Below are positions 10,691 through 21,186 of a DNA stretch of 26,817 nt, piece after piece (the stretch's first letter is position 1; each line of letters opens with the position of its first letter). The notes under the pieces are model-generated. The model was given only the letters and a program-made list of their open reading frames with translations. It searched no databases and was not told the DNA's origin. A program made the position numbers and the translations under genes. Location: NCBI GenBank assembly GCA_021464525.1, contig JADRCO010000762.1:1-26817 (forward strand), written 5' to 3'. Source of the stretch: Rhizophagus sp. LPA8_4_AMF (taxonomy: Eukaryota; Glomeromycota; Glomeromycetes; Glomerales; Glomeraceae).

Positions 10691-11021
10691 TATCACGTTC
10701 CACACTTACTTCAAAGCTAAAATTAAGCCTTATGCTGTACGCTATAAACAACAACAATAGACCAAGTTCTTAGTATTGTTTTCTAGTCTAAAAGATCATG
10801 AAAGATAAAAATCAGCAGTAAATAGCGTATTTGGTGCTCCAAACGTTCCAAACCTTAATTGTAAATTAAACTTAGATTTAACGGATAGTGGCTTCTTTTT
10901 TAACACGTGATTCAACCATTTTATAAAATATAAAAATGTATAAGATGACGTTTACTGTATGCATTTACCTGAGAATTATCAACTTTTTTAATTTTTACGG
11001 TAAAAAAAAAATTAATTCAAA

Positions 11022-13287
11022 ATGACAAATAGCGTAACTGCAACCATGCAGTGGGGAAGTAACATTCGAGTGGTGGTTGGTATAGGTGATTATTAATTTT
11101 TTTATATTTAAGACCGTTACAAATTCCTTAGGAAATAGTTTCTTATACAAATAATTTATGATTTAAAATTTTTGCGTTAAAGATTTTGGAACCACTTTTT
11201 CGGTAATACACCCTTTTTTTAATTTCAATTTGATTATAAATTATAATTTAATAGTATTAAGAATTGCCAAATTATTATAGGGATTTTCTTATTGCCATTT
11301 AGCATCTAGAGATAATATTGTTACAAATGATCAATGGCCTGAAAATATTGGTCAATTTAAAACAAATACTGTTCTTCAATATGATCAAGATTTCAATGTA
11401 GTATTAAAATGGGGAGCTCCAGCTTTATCTAGACGACAAAGTCGAAGAAATGAACGCAGAGAGACGAAACCTGTTGAATTGTTTAAATTATGTTTAGGTA
11501 ATTTAGAAGAAAATTTAAAACCTAAACTTCCAGTTGAATATAAAAAAGCTATTACAAATTATCTCACAAAAATTGGAGAGGTATAATAAAGTTGATTTTA
11601 GCAAATTTTTTATAAAAAAATATATTTAAATAGATTATCCTAATTTTTTTCTTTGGAAAAGTTAATTAGGACAAAAGTTGAAGCCAGCTGGAGTAATTTA
11701 GATTTTCTTAAAGATGTTCTTTTCGTACTTACGGTCCCTGCAGAATATTCCGAAAAAGAAAAGGCGATAATGAGAGAATGTGCATATAATGCCAATTTAA
11801 TTAGTGAAAAAGGCTCAGACTTGTTACAATTCACTACTGAACGTACGTTGATTAGTTTTGACTAAATTTGTTCAAATAAGAGAGTATCTAATCATTAGCT
11901 TTTTTTTCCTACATTGTAGCTGAAGCTGCTGCAGTTTATTGTATGGAAAATTGCTTAAGAGAACACGATTTATCCGATACGGAAAGTGAAGAAAATGAAG
12001 AAAGTGAGTTTTTTTAAATAGTTCAAATATATTTGCACTTACTGTAAGCAGTAATGTTAATCGATTTTATAATTATAAACCGGTACATCTAGCAACTTTC
12101 ATGATTGTTGACTGTGGAGGTGGCACAGTAGATTTAACAACTCGTAAAATTGTAGGTAATGATGTTGGGGAAGTTACTGAAAGATCAGGTGATTATTGCG
12201 GAAGCACATTTGTTGACCGAGCATATCTCGATCACCTAAAAAGAATATTGGGTCACTCGGCAATTGATAATTTGAAGGAAAATCATTATAAACAATTGCA
12301 ATATATGGTTCAAAAATTTTGTCGGCAGGCTAAATTTCTTTTCACAGGCGAAGACAGAAATTTTAGTTATGATTTAGATATTTTGGACACTGCACGTGAT
12401 CTGCAGCAATATGTAACCGGAGAAGCTGAACGATTGATGGAGGAAAAGGAATGGTTGATTCAATTTAATTTTAATGATATTAAATCAATGTTCGATCCAA
12501 CTGTTGAAAGAATTCTGAAATTGATAGAATTGCAACTTGAAAATTGCAGCAAACAATGTTCAATAATGTTCCTAGTTGGAGGATTCAGTCAATCAGTTTA
12601 CTTACAAAGAAGAATTAGAGAAAAATTCAATGATGTAGTTAGAAATATTTCTGTTCCTACACATCCTATTGCAACAGTAGTTCGTGGTGCTACATTATAT
12701 GGTTTATTAGTGTACGACAGAGTTAATAATAATTCGGAAAGTGAAGTACGGCTTAAACTAACAACTCGCATATTAAAATTTACTTACGGTATTAAAATTA
12801 TTGATACTTGGAAAAGAAATGATCCAACAGAAAGAAAGACTTCTAAAGGAGAAATAATTAAATTTCTTCCTATTGGTAAAGCAAAAAGAGGAGAATCCGT
12901 AAAAATTGATGAGTATATTTTTGCGGATAAAGAACTTGGCCCTAATAACCCCTTTCAAACAAAGGCAACATTTTACATATATTACACGCGAGAACGTGAT
13001 GCTAGATATTGTGATGATCCTGGAATGGAATATTTGGGGAAACTTAAAATTGATCTACCGGGTAATTAATAAAAATCATTTATTTTTTTTTTTATTTTAT
13101 TTTGAACTTTGATTAACATTAATTTTTTTTATCATTAGATGTACATCTTGGTCTTAACAGACCTCTTAAATTTGGGTTGTCATTTGGTGAAATGGAAATA
13201 AAAGCTACTGCAAGAAATGCAACGAACGGGCAATGTTATTTAACTACTTTTGAAATAAATGATGCAGAAAATGAAGAAAATAATTAA
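11022..13287 (+). CDS. Hsp70-C: HSPA12-like Hsp70 family ATPase
   Basis: The model has seven exons: 11022-11085, 11183-11202, 11281-11580, 11662-11842, 11920-12003, 12093-13061 and 13139-13287. It totals 1767 nt (588 aa), with GT-AG introns of 77-97 nt in consistent phases. Motifs in order: DFGTTFS (22-28, phosphate 1, on a 20-nt exon), LTVPAEYSEKEKAIM (connect region), TTEPEAAAVYCM across an intron, MIVDCGGGTVDLTTRK (from 220, phosphate 2), LVGGFSQS (from 377, adenosine site), ISVPTHPIATVVRGATLYGL, then the C-terminal DPGMEYLGKLKIDLP segment. Length fits HSPA12-type proteins rather than classical Hsp70 (about 640 aa): there is no helical lid and no EEVD. An in-frame second ATG at 11046 gives 580 aa and matches the first-exon length of Hsp70-D exactly (40 nt), so it may be the true start. 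The C-terminus is acidic (DAENEENN). The gene is convergent with CC-3, 69 bp apart. Confidence 0.9.
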
Positions 13288-13356
13288 TTTAGTTTTTATA
13301 TATATTTTCAATATATTTATTCTGTTTAATTCGAAATATATGTATTTTTACTTATT

Positions 13357-15030
13357 TTATTTAAATAAATTATTAAGAATAGGTACTGAATTAAGTAAAT
13401 TATTTTTTTTTTTTCCTCCATTTTTCTGATCAGCTTGCAGATCAACTTCCGAACTAGTTTGTGATGACTGAAGTTGAGGCGAGGTTTGTGAAAGTTGCGG
13501 AACGGTTTGTGGACTAGTTAGAGGTTGAAGTTGCGGAGTGGTTTGTGGACTAGTTTGAGGTTGAAGTTGTGGAATGTTTTGTGGACTAGTTTGAGGTTGA
13601 AGTTGTGGAGTGCTTTGTGGACTAGTTTGAGGTTGAAGTTGTGGAGTGTTTTGTGGACTAGTTTGAGGTTGAAGTTGCGGAATGGTTTGTAGACTATCTT
13701 GAGGTTGAAGTTGCGGAGTGCTTTGTGGACTAGTTAGAGATTGAAGTTGCGGGGTAATTCGTGGACTAGTTTGAGGTTGAAGTTGTGGAGTGCTTTGTGG
13801 ACTAGTCTGAGGTTCAAGTTCAAATTCTGGTTTGGATTGTGTTTCTACTGCTTTAAATTCTGATTTAGATGGTGTTCTTGTATCTTGTTCCGGTTTCGAA
13901 TTTGAATTTTTGTCGACCTTATGTTTAGAATCCTGTTTGGATTGTGTGTTGACCTCATCTGATTTAGGTCGTTGCACTTCTTGAGGGTGTATAATTGCTT
14001 GCGTGTAAATTCTGCGTTTTATATTATCATTTAATTCAATTCCAACTAGTGGAAATTTACAGATATCAACCTCTAAATCATCAAATTTATCATCATCCCA
14101 CATCCCATACATTAAACTTGGATCTATTTTATCCTCATTCTGAAACCAATAATATTGGCCTATAGGTTCCTGAGTTTGAATCCTAAAAAAAAAGATTCTA
14201 ATAACATCTAAAATTATATTAGCTGCTTTTTCTTCAATTTCTTTTTTCTTTGTAGGAATTAAAATCTTGCGATATTGTTCCATTTCCTCATTAAGGTTGG
14301 TTTTGAACTTATTAATGAAGGAATGTTCATATGTTTCTTGTTCAATCCTAATACTAGAAAATCCGCGATTACCAAGTGCTGAATAAATTTGTTGCCGTAT
14401 CTTTATTGGTACAGCAGGAGTAATACTATCATTACCTTCACGAGTTTTACCGAATTCTTGTGTTAATATTATCAATTCTTCTGCTTTGTTTGCGATTAAT
14501 GCTTCAAGAGAATAAGGATCGCTAATGTTTGTGATATTGTCATATACAGAAAAATAACCAAAAATTGTTTCAAGAACATGTCGTTGTAGAACTGCTTTAA
14601 TGATAGGTTTATCAGATGACTTTGAGAAAGATAATCCAGTTTTACTTTTATATTTACTAAGAAGATTTTGTACGTTTTTGAAATTTATATCTATATTTGG
14701 TCTTAGGTTTGTGACGTAAAATTCTAAATCATCTTGTAAACGTAAAATATCCTCCGTAAGTTGAACAGAATTATTTTTGTCATTGTCATTCAACCTAAAA
14801 TTTGTAACATTTCCAAGTGCAGATTGATAATTGGAATTAATCCTGTCTAATTCTACACATCTTTCTTTTATTTTTTTGTAGTCAGCTAATAAAGAATTAT
14901 AATTTTCATTTAGTTTACTATAATTTTCATTAAGTTTACTATAAGAATCTTTTATTCTTTTTTCATTTTCTATATATTCTTGAAGATAATTTGCAGCATT
15001 TAAAGCTGTTTGGTCGTTTATGCTTGTCAT
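13357..15030 (-). CDS. CC-3: coiled-coil family protein with Pro/Gln-rich 12-residue repeat tail
   Basis: This is a single-exon gene of 557 aa. Residues 15-65 are coiled coil with the repeated phrase SKLNENY. Residues about 68-350 form the family domain: NYQSALG (67-73), KPIIKAVLQRHVLETIF (141-157), IKIRQQIYSALGNRGF (209-224), QEPIGQYYWF (287-296), MYGMWDDDKFDD (307-318), VDICKFPLV (321-329) and IYTQAIIHPQE (341-351). Residues 352-405 are a Lys/Ser/Gln-rich linker. Residues about 409-515 are nine units of TSPQxTPQLQPQ, and the tail ends in a basic GGKKKNN stretch. The repeat tail is not seen in the other CC genes and is probably disordered. No membrane segment is seen. It is tail-to-tail with Hsp70-C (69 bp) and head-to-head with Hsp70-D (485 bp between starts). 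I infer a role as partner or scaffold for an Hsp70-like ATPase from arrangement only. Confidence 0.87.
   Translation of the reverse strand: MTSINDQTALNAANYLQEYIENEKRIKDSYSKLNENYSKLNENYNSLLADYKKIKERCVELDRINSNYQSALGNVTNFRLNDNDKNNSVQLTEDILRLQDDLEFYVTNLRPNIDINFKNVQNLLSKYKSKTGLSFSKSSDKPIIKAVLQRHVLETIFGYFSVYDNITNISDPYSLEALIANKAEELIILTQEFGKTREGNDSITPAVPIKIRQQIYSALGNRGFSSIRIEQETYEHSFINKFKTNLNEEMEQYRKILIPTKKKEIEEKAANIILDVIRIFFFRIQTQEPIGQYYWFQNEDKIDPSLMYGMWDDDKFDDLEVDICKFPLVGIELNDNIKRRIYTQAIIHPQEVQRPKSDEVNTQSKQDSKHKVDKNSNSKPEQDTRTPSKSEFKAVETQSKPEFELEPQTSPQSTPQLQPQTSPRITPQLQSLTSPQSTPQLQPQDSLQTIPQLQPQTSPQNTPQLQPQTSPQSTPQLQPQTSPQNIPQLQPQTSPQTTPQLQPLTSPQTVPQLSQTSPQLQSSQTSSEVDLQADQKNGGKKKNNLLNSVPILNNLFK
13460..13806 (-). 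repeat. 36-bp tandem repeat encoding TSPQxTPQLQPQ units in CC-3
   Basis: About nine copies of a 36-bp unit lie inside the CC-3 reading frame, with a shortened last copy. The units differ by scattered substitutions, and the 12-codon period keeps the frame. Copy number is likely to vary between strains (inference). Confidence 0.85.
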
Positions 15031-15515
15031 ATTTTTTCGAGAACGATCTGTACATTCACTAAGTCGAAAATTTAAAAATGAAATTTGTTATAATAAAATG
15101 ACATTTTATACTTCAATCGTAAGATTTTTAGATAGGATAGTAACACATAATTATTATTGTTTAGTTTTCATGTAATGATCAATTGGCAGGTACAGTATAT
15201 AGCAATTTTTATCGATCAATGAAACTTATTAAGTAGCAATTTAGAAGATTAGATAAAATCAAATTAATCCGTTTTGAGAAATCGATTTTACACAACGTAA
15301 TGTTTATCGCAGAAATCCGGAAAAATAACTTTCCGACAAATTTTAACCTCTAAATTTTAATTATGTGATAAGATCGAATTCTACCGTATTACAATTTTAC
15401 TTTTATAAAATAAAGCTTCATATATATAATATATATAAATATGTTAACCTTATGACATCGCTGTTTTAATTTTAACAATTCAAACGATAGATTATCATTG
15501 TAAAAGTCTTCTAAA
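15031..15515. promoter_or_regulatory. Divergent promoter region between CC-3 and Hsp70-D
   Basis: These 485 bp separate the start codons of two oppositely transcribed genes, so both promoters must lie here or upstream within the genes. The region is AT-rich. A single TTCGAGAA (15036-15043) matches a two-unit heat-shock element, right next to the CC-3 start. An AT dinucleotide run lies at about 15420-15437. No ORF or RNA gene is visible. Confidence 0.5.
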
Positions 15516-17773
15516 ATGTCATGGACAAGTGATATTCGTGCCGTGGTTGGTTTAGGTAAATAACTAATAAAATTTAAGGGAAGAAATTTTCCCTTTGTTT
15601 ATCAGCAAAGTAAATATATTATTGTAATAATTATTTTTTTTATATTCATAATAATTTTCTAGATTTTGGAACCACTTATTCGGTAAATTGATTTAATCAA
15701 TTACGAGTACTTTATTCTATCAAGACATATTTTATTAATACAGGATTCAAAATAGGGATTTACATATTGCCACATTTCTAACAGAAATTTACGCACTCAT
15801 GATGTTTGGCCCGGAAATATGGTACCTTTTTTTTAATATTTCTTCATAATTTATTTATTGACAATTTCCTGATATTTTTCAAAATCCATTGAAAAAGGCT
15901 GATTTAAAAACTAATTCAGTATTATTATATGATGATGAACTGGAAAATGTCGACAAATGGGGACAGCCCGCATTATCCAGACGTCCAAATAGAAGGAGAG
16001 CCGAAAATAAACCGGTGAAATTATTTAAATTGCATTTGGGTAATTTACAAGAAAATCTTAAACCTAGACTCATAGTAGAATATAAGAAAGCAATTACTGA
16101 TTATCTTCGTGAATTCGGAAAGGTAAGCTTTAAATATTAAGATTCGAAAATTTTGATATATGATAAAAATTTTTTTCTTTCAACGCTTGAAAAGGTTATT
16201 AAAGAAACGGTTACGAATACTTGGACCGGCATCGATTTTATGGAAAGTGTTCTCTTAGTTCTTACTGTTCCCGCGGAATATTCTGAAAAATCTAAAGCAA
16301 CGATGAGGGAATGTGTATTTAATGCCGGTTTAATTAGCAATAAATTTTCGGAAAAATTGCAATTTACTACGGAACGTGAGTAGAAAAAAAAATCAATAAA
16401 ACTGAATGACTTTGATTTCTTATTTTTTTTTTTAATCTTTATTAGCCGAAGCTGCGGCGATATATTGCATGGAAAACATTTTAAGAGAACACGACTTAGA
16501 TATTAGTGGAAGTATGTACACGATGAAATAATTGATAGTATTCTAATTTTTATTATTTAATATCTAATATTTAATGTTTTTTTTCCGAAATTGATAGCAA
16601 ATTTTATGATCGTCGATTGTGGAGGTGGCACAGTAGATTTAACAACACGACAAGTAGAAGGAAATCAATTAGGTGAAATTACGGAAAGGGCAGGAGATTA
16701 CTGTGGAAGCACTTTTATCGAAGGTGAATTTATAAAATATTTACGAAGTAGATTTGGAGATAATGCCATCAATTTATTAGAAGAAAACCATTATGGACAA
16801 ATGCAATTTATGATTCAGAAATTTTGTGAAAGCGCAAAAATACCATTCACAGATGATCCAAGATTTTCTTATATTATGGATCTTGAAGAAGTTTCACCTG
16901 CTTTATTACAATACGTAACAGGCGATGTTCGTGATTCCTTGGAAGAGAACGAATGGTCAATTAAACTTGATTATGAAGTCATGAAATCATTGTTTAATCC
17001 TGTTGTCGAAAAAATTATACGTTTAATTCGTAAACAGCTTGAAAATTCTCGTAAAAAATGTTCAGCAATGTTTTTAGTTGGGGGTTTTAGTCAATCAAGA
17101 TATTTGCAAAAAATGATCAAGAAAGAATTCGAAGAGGAAGTTGATAATATTTCTGTTCCCTCAAATCCAATTGCTGCTATTTCGCGTGGTGCAGCAATTT
17201 ATGGAATAAGTTTTAATGATAATGCTGAAAATCATAACAACATGGATGGAATAAGATGCATTATAAGATCTCGTGTGTTGAAATTCACTTATGGTATTAA
17301 GACTATATCAATTTGGAGGGAAAATGACCCAGAAGAAAGAAAAGTTTATAATGGGTTTATACATCGTTTTAGTCCTGTTGCAAAACGTGGAACTACTCTT
17401 TCAGTTGATGAAGAAGTTACTATTGATCATCTTTCTCCTCTTAGTCCTATCCAAATTGGTGCTACTATTCAAGTTTATTATACAAGAGAATATGACGCAA
17501 AGTTCTGTGATGAACCTGGAATGGAATTGTTAGGGACGCTCGAAGTTGACCTTCCAGGTATGTTTTTTATTTTAAGATAGTCAGATTATTCAAATGATCA
17601 TTTTTTCTTACAAGTTTTTATAAAATTTATTCTTTATAGATCCGCATCTTGGGTATGACAGATCTATAACTTTTGGATTAAAATTTGGCAGAATGGAAAT
17701 CACTGCAACCGCAAAGAATGATTTAAATGGCCAAAATTTTCAAATTTCTTTTGATATAGAAACCGAAAATTAG
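15516..17773 (+). CDS. Hsp70-D: HSPA12-like Hsp70 family ATPase
   Basis: The model has eight exons: 15516-15555, 15663-15682, 15756-15821, 15898-16122, 16195-16375, 16446-16511, 16598-17557 and 17640-17773. It totals 1692 nt (563 aa), with GT-AG introns of 70-107 nt. Motifs in order: IRAVVGLDFGTTYS (phosphate 1, DFGTTYS at 14-20), GFTYCHIS, LTVPAEYSEKSKATM, MIVDCGGGTVDLTTRQ (from 203), LVGGFSQSRYLQKM (adenosine site, from 359), ISVPSNPIAAISRGAAIYG, DEPGMELLGTLEVDLP and a C-terminal GRMEITATAKN segment. There is no helical lid or EEVD tail, as in Hsp70-C. The intron 15822-15897 has no counterpart in the other Hsp70 copies and must be removed, because the unspliced frame meets a stop within a few codons. 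The gene is convergent with CC-4 (154 bp between stops) and divergent from CC-3. It probably acts as an ATP-dependent sensor or chaperone-like protein in the cytosol (family inference). Confidence 0.9.
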
Positions 17774-17927
17774 CTTTTATTTATATGTATATTTATATGT
17801 ATATAAATAAATATTGTACTAAAATATAAATAAATTATGAGGATAAAGATATAGTATATCAATAATTTCGAAAGTTACATTAATTAAATTAAAAAAATTT
17901 TTATTGTAGGTTTCCAGATTTAAAATT

Positions 17928-19427
17928 TTAAGTTTGATTTTGAATTTGTTGCGGCAAAACCTTAGCAAGTGTGATTACTTTATAATCTGAATCTAAATCC
18001 CTTCCTATAAGAGGAAAATAACAAAGATTAACACATATCTCATCAAGATCATCATCCTCCCATCTACCAGTCATTAAGCCTGGGTTTATTTTAATATTAT
18101 TCTCAAAAAATTTAATATCAGGTACTGGTTCTTGAACCATTAAACGAAACCAAAATATTCTTAACACATCTCTAATAAGTATTGGTGCCAACTGTTCTAC
18201 TTCATTTTTTCTTTCAACATCATTGATTCGACGATATTGATTCATAATTTCATTCAAAGTTTGACTGGAATGATAAATGAAATTATGAATATGAGTGCCT
18301 TGAGAAGAAATAATATCTGAGAAACCTCGATTGCCAAGAATCTCATAGATTTGTTGACGAATTTTTATTGCTGCAACTTTAGATACTTCATCAGTTCCAA
18401 CGCGAGTTTCCGAGAATTTCTTTATTAAACTTATTAATTCACGTGCTTTTGAATCAATATCTGATTCTAGTGAAAATTCTTCCTCTTTATACTTTTTATA
18501 ATTACCTAAAAATTCGAAAATTTGATGTAATACCTTACGTTGTAAAACTCCTTTAATAAAAGGTCTGTCTAGGTTTTCCGGTATTATTTCTTTTTTACAA
18601 TTATATTGTTTTACAAGAATATCTACTTCTTTAAGATTAATATCAATTTTAGGTTTCAAACTTGTAACATAATTTTCCAATGTGCGTTGTAACTCTAAAA
18701 TATCTTTTTTCAATTGAACAGAATGATTTTGATCATCATTACTCAAATGTACATTCATTGCCTCTCCAAGTGCCGATTGATATTTCGATGCTTCATCCTT
18801 GAGCTTTTCATTTCTTTGCACAAGATCATGAATATTGTTTTCTTTATCGCTTAATTGGTTTTGTAAAGTCATAATAATTTCTGTTTGTTCATGTATTTTT
18901 TGAGGATTAGTTTCGTTAATTTGTTGTAATTTTAATTTAGCTTCGGCGGAATTTTGTTTTAAAATTTGATTTTCTCTTAATAAGTCCTCATTATCTTCTT
19001 TCAATTTATTATTTTCATTTAATAATTTTTTTATTTGGTCATTTAATTCCAAGTCCTTAATTTTTGATTCGTAGTAATCTTTAGCTCTTGAGAAATTTCG
19101 TTCTATACTCAGCTTCTCCCTATATAAATTGTCATAATCTTCTTTCAATTTATTATTCTCATCTAATAATTTTCTATTTTGATCATTTATTTCATTCATT
19201 TCTTTACTCATAGTTTTTAAAGTTATTGATGTTTGTTCCATAATTTCAGTAAGAGAAGAATTTTCAGGTCTTTTTATATCGTAAAATTTTTTCGTTGTTT
19301 GAGGAAAACACTCATCGTAAACATTTTCGTCCGTTTCAGGATCATACATCATTTTATTATTATCAGAATCAGAATCATCCATTTTGTCAGATAATGTCTC
19401 GGCGAATATATAATGTGATGAATTCAT
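17928..19427 (-). CDS. CC-4: coiled-coil family protein, unknown function
   Basis: This is a single-exon gene of 499 aa. The N-terminus is acidic (MDDSDSDNN from residue 16). That internal ATG could be the real start, since it resembles the MADSDEE start of CC-L. Residues about 60-235 are a long coiled coil with an internal duplication (KLLDENNKLKEDYDNLYRE and KLLNENNKLKEDNEDLLRE). The family domain follows: KYQSALGEAMN, RPFIKGVLQRKVLHQIFEF, IKIRQQIYEILGNRGFSDI, FWFRLMVQEPVPD, MTGRWEDDDLDEI, VNLCYFPLIGRDL and a short ITLAKVLPQQ end. It has neither IQEKD heptads nor the Pro/Gln tail of CC-3. It is tail-to-tail with Hsp70-D. No signal peptide or membrane segment is seen. Confidence 0.87.
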   Translation of the reverse strand: MNSSHYIFAETLSDKMDDSDSDNNKMMYDPETDENVYDECFPQTTKKFYDIKRPENSSLTEIMEQTSITLKTMSKEMNEINDQNRKLLDENNKLKEDYDNLYREKLSIERNFSRAKDYYESKIKDLELNDQIKKLLNENNKLKEDNEDLLRENQILKQNSAEAKLKLQQINETNPQKIHEQTEIIMTLQNQLSDKENNIHDLVQRNEKLKDEASKYQSALGEAMNVHLSNDDQNHSVQLKKDILELQRTLENYVTSLKPKIDINLKEVDILVKQYNCKKEIIPENLDRPFIKGVLQRKVLHQIFEFLGNYKKYKEEEFSLESDIDSKARELISLIKKFSETRVGTDEVSKVAAIKIRQQIYEILGNRGFSDIISSQGTHIHNFIYHSSQTLNEIMNQYRRINDVERKNEVEQLAPILIRDVLRIFWFRLMVQEPVPDIKFFENNIKINPGLMTGRWEDDDLDEICVNLCYFPLIGRDLDSDYKVITLAKVLPQQIQNQT

Positions 19428-21186
19428 TTAATGAGATTTTACCTTTATAAAAAGAAATATGAAATAAAAAGAAAAAAGAAATAATTTTTTTTTTCTTTGG
19501 TGCGCTTTTATATACTTATTTAAGTTGTATTACGTAAATTACTTAAATGTGCTGTTAATCATTCCCGAAGTAGGTAAGGTACTGGATGTCCGTGTTATTA
19601 TTTAGAGTTTAAACTGTTTAGACTATGTTAATTGAGGGCCGTCGATCGATACTAATCAATGAATCAATAACAAAAATATTTTTAATGCTCAGCATTTAGT
19701 CGACATTTTATTGGATGGGTTATACCGATCAAAGACCAATATATTTCCTTTTAATGATTATAAAGGATTATTTAAATTCATTTTTAGTAAATGAAAAATG
19801 AGGCTGAGTAAATCCGGAAAATTCCAACAAAAGCCAGGATTATCATTATACGGTATTCCACGGTATTCCTTTCATATATGATAGAAATTTTTTTTTGTTA
19901 CAAGCATATAAAAACGGAATTGGTTTGTTTATTTATTGTTGTTTATTACGTAGAGAAATATAAGCGAAAGAAGAAATAATTTTTCGTAAAAGAATACAAC
20001 ACTTTAGAAAAGTAAAGCCAAATTCAATGCTAAGGCCAGGCGCATCCTGCCCCTCTGTACAATCTTCACACGAGGCTGTGCGAAGGCTCTGTTATCTTAA
20101 AAATGTGATTTACCGTTGCAAACGAAATTATTTTCCTTGACACGTGATGTCGGGATCATAATTTACTGCTGGGATCAGATCGGTGGCGGTTTGGACAACA
20201 AACCGAACCGATCGCAGTTTATAAATTCCTGCGGATTAGCCCCCACAGTTTGAACGTTATTTCACCGGCGAAAATAATGGCGGTGGGAATTTGACCTATT
20301 GTTTTGAACATTTTCCTATATATATAATTTAAAATTTATAAAACTAAAATGGGCCTTCAGAATACTATTTTTAATTCAATTTATCTTTTTAAAGTGTTAT
20401 ATTATAAATTTAATAAAAATGACGCTTTTGGGCAAAATAATTACTTAATTTTGACTATTTTATACTTTGGTAGTATTTTTTTTTTTTTATTAATTTGTCG
20501 CTGAGAAATTGAGCAACAATTTTTACATTCAAGTTGAGATTCTGCATATATTAAATTTTAGCCTTCATTGTCTTTACCATTGCTAGATTTCTTGTGACAA
20601 CATAATTTAACTGGTAATACTTTGGACTCAATATTTATTTTTGAAAGTAGTTAGCTTTTATGTAATAAGAATTTGATTTTAATTTTATTTTTAATTAATT
20701 TTATCGCTGCGATATCGTTACACAGATTTTGAATCACATTTTAACGCAGAAGGTGGCTATACATAATAAAAGTTAAATAATAAAATATATCTATTTTTCA
20801 TCCTCTTTCAGAATATAAAAAAAACTTTCTTATTTAATCTTAATTTTTATCATAACACGACCGCATTTTCGCCGAGGTCTGTACTATATTTCTACGCGAA
20901 TTTAACAGTATGTAAATGATACAGTATATAACCAGATTAAGGTGAAATTTAAATGCTATACGCTATATCTTCACATATCACATGACTACTGCCCAGTCTT
21001 TAAAATTTATAAAATTTATAATCACTTTTTATTATGGAGAAAAATGACATCAAATATGGCGTAATATAAATATAATGTAACATGTTACGGCATGACTTGC
21101 ATATATAGGACAATCATTAAATTATTTTAAAGGGTTTCCCCCTTCAGTTATTGTTAACTTTTTTCTAAAAAAAGGCAAAAACTATT
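19428..21186. other. Gap between divergent CC-4 and CC-5
   Basis: The spacer is AT-rich except for about 20020-20300, which is clearly richer in GC and contains an imperfect hairpin (20178-20213) and a CACGTG (20141-20146). Open stretches in this island are under 40 codons and match nothing I know; a dispersed-repeat relic is the likeliest explanation. The CC-5 promoter lies at the right end. No other gene is visible. Confidence 0.45.
20178..20213. repeat. Imperfect inverted repeat (hairpin) in GC-richer island
   Basis: GATCGGTGGCGGTTTG (20178-20193) pairs with CAAACCGAACCGATC (20199-20213) across a 5-nt loop, with one mismatch or bulge region. It could fold as RNA or mark a repeat terminus; nothing else supports either role. 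Confidence 0.5.

Larger units (their letters stand above)
9106..11021. other. Gap between the decayed CC gene and Hsp70-C
   Basis: This is mostly AT-rich DNA without a credible gene. It contains three short direct repeats (9750-9794), an AT microsatellite (about 10066-10081), a less AT-rich patch at about 10310-10400 with GCCAAATTGCCGAATGGCC, and a repeat-like segment next to TAA/TTA trinucleotides (about 10558-10690). The proximal promoter of Hsp70-C occupies the right end, with a T-tract and CACGTG at 10895-10909. Confidence 0.5.

Noticed and set aside
10545-10757. A 70-codon minus-strand open frame
   Set aside because: It crosses the trinucleotide-tailed repeat-like segment and has no protein-like motif; treated as repeat sequence.
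15036-15043. TTCGAGAA as a heat-shock element
   Set aside because: Only two units; functional elements normally need three or more inverted NGAAN units, and no similar site lies close to the Hsp70 starts.
3306-17773. Classical cytosolic or ER Hsp70 (SSA/BiP-type) identity
   Set aside because: The C-terminal lid, EEVD or HDEL tail are absent, lengths are shorter, and the VDCGGGTVDL form fits HSPA12-like proteins rather than DLGGGTFDV-type Hsp70s.
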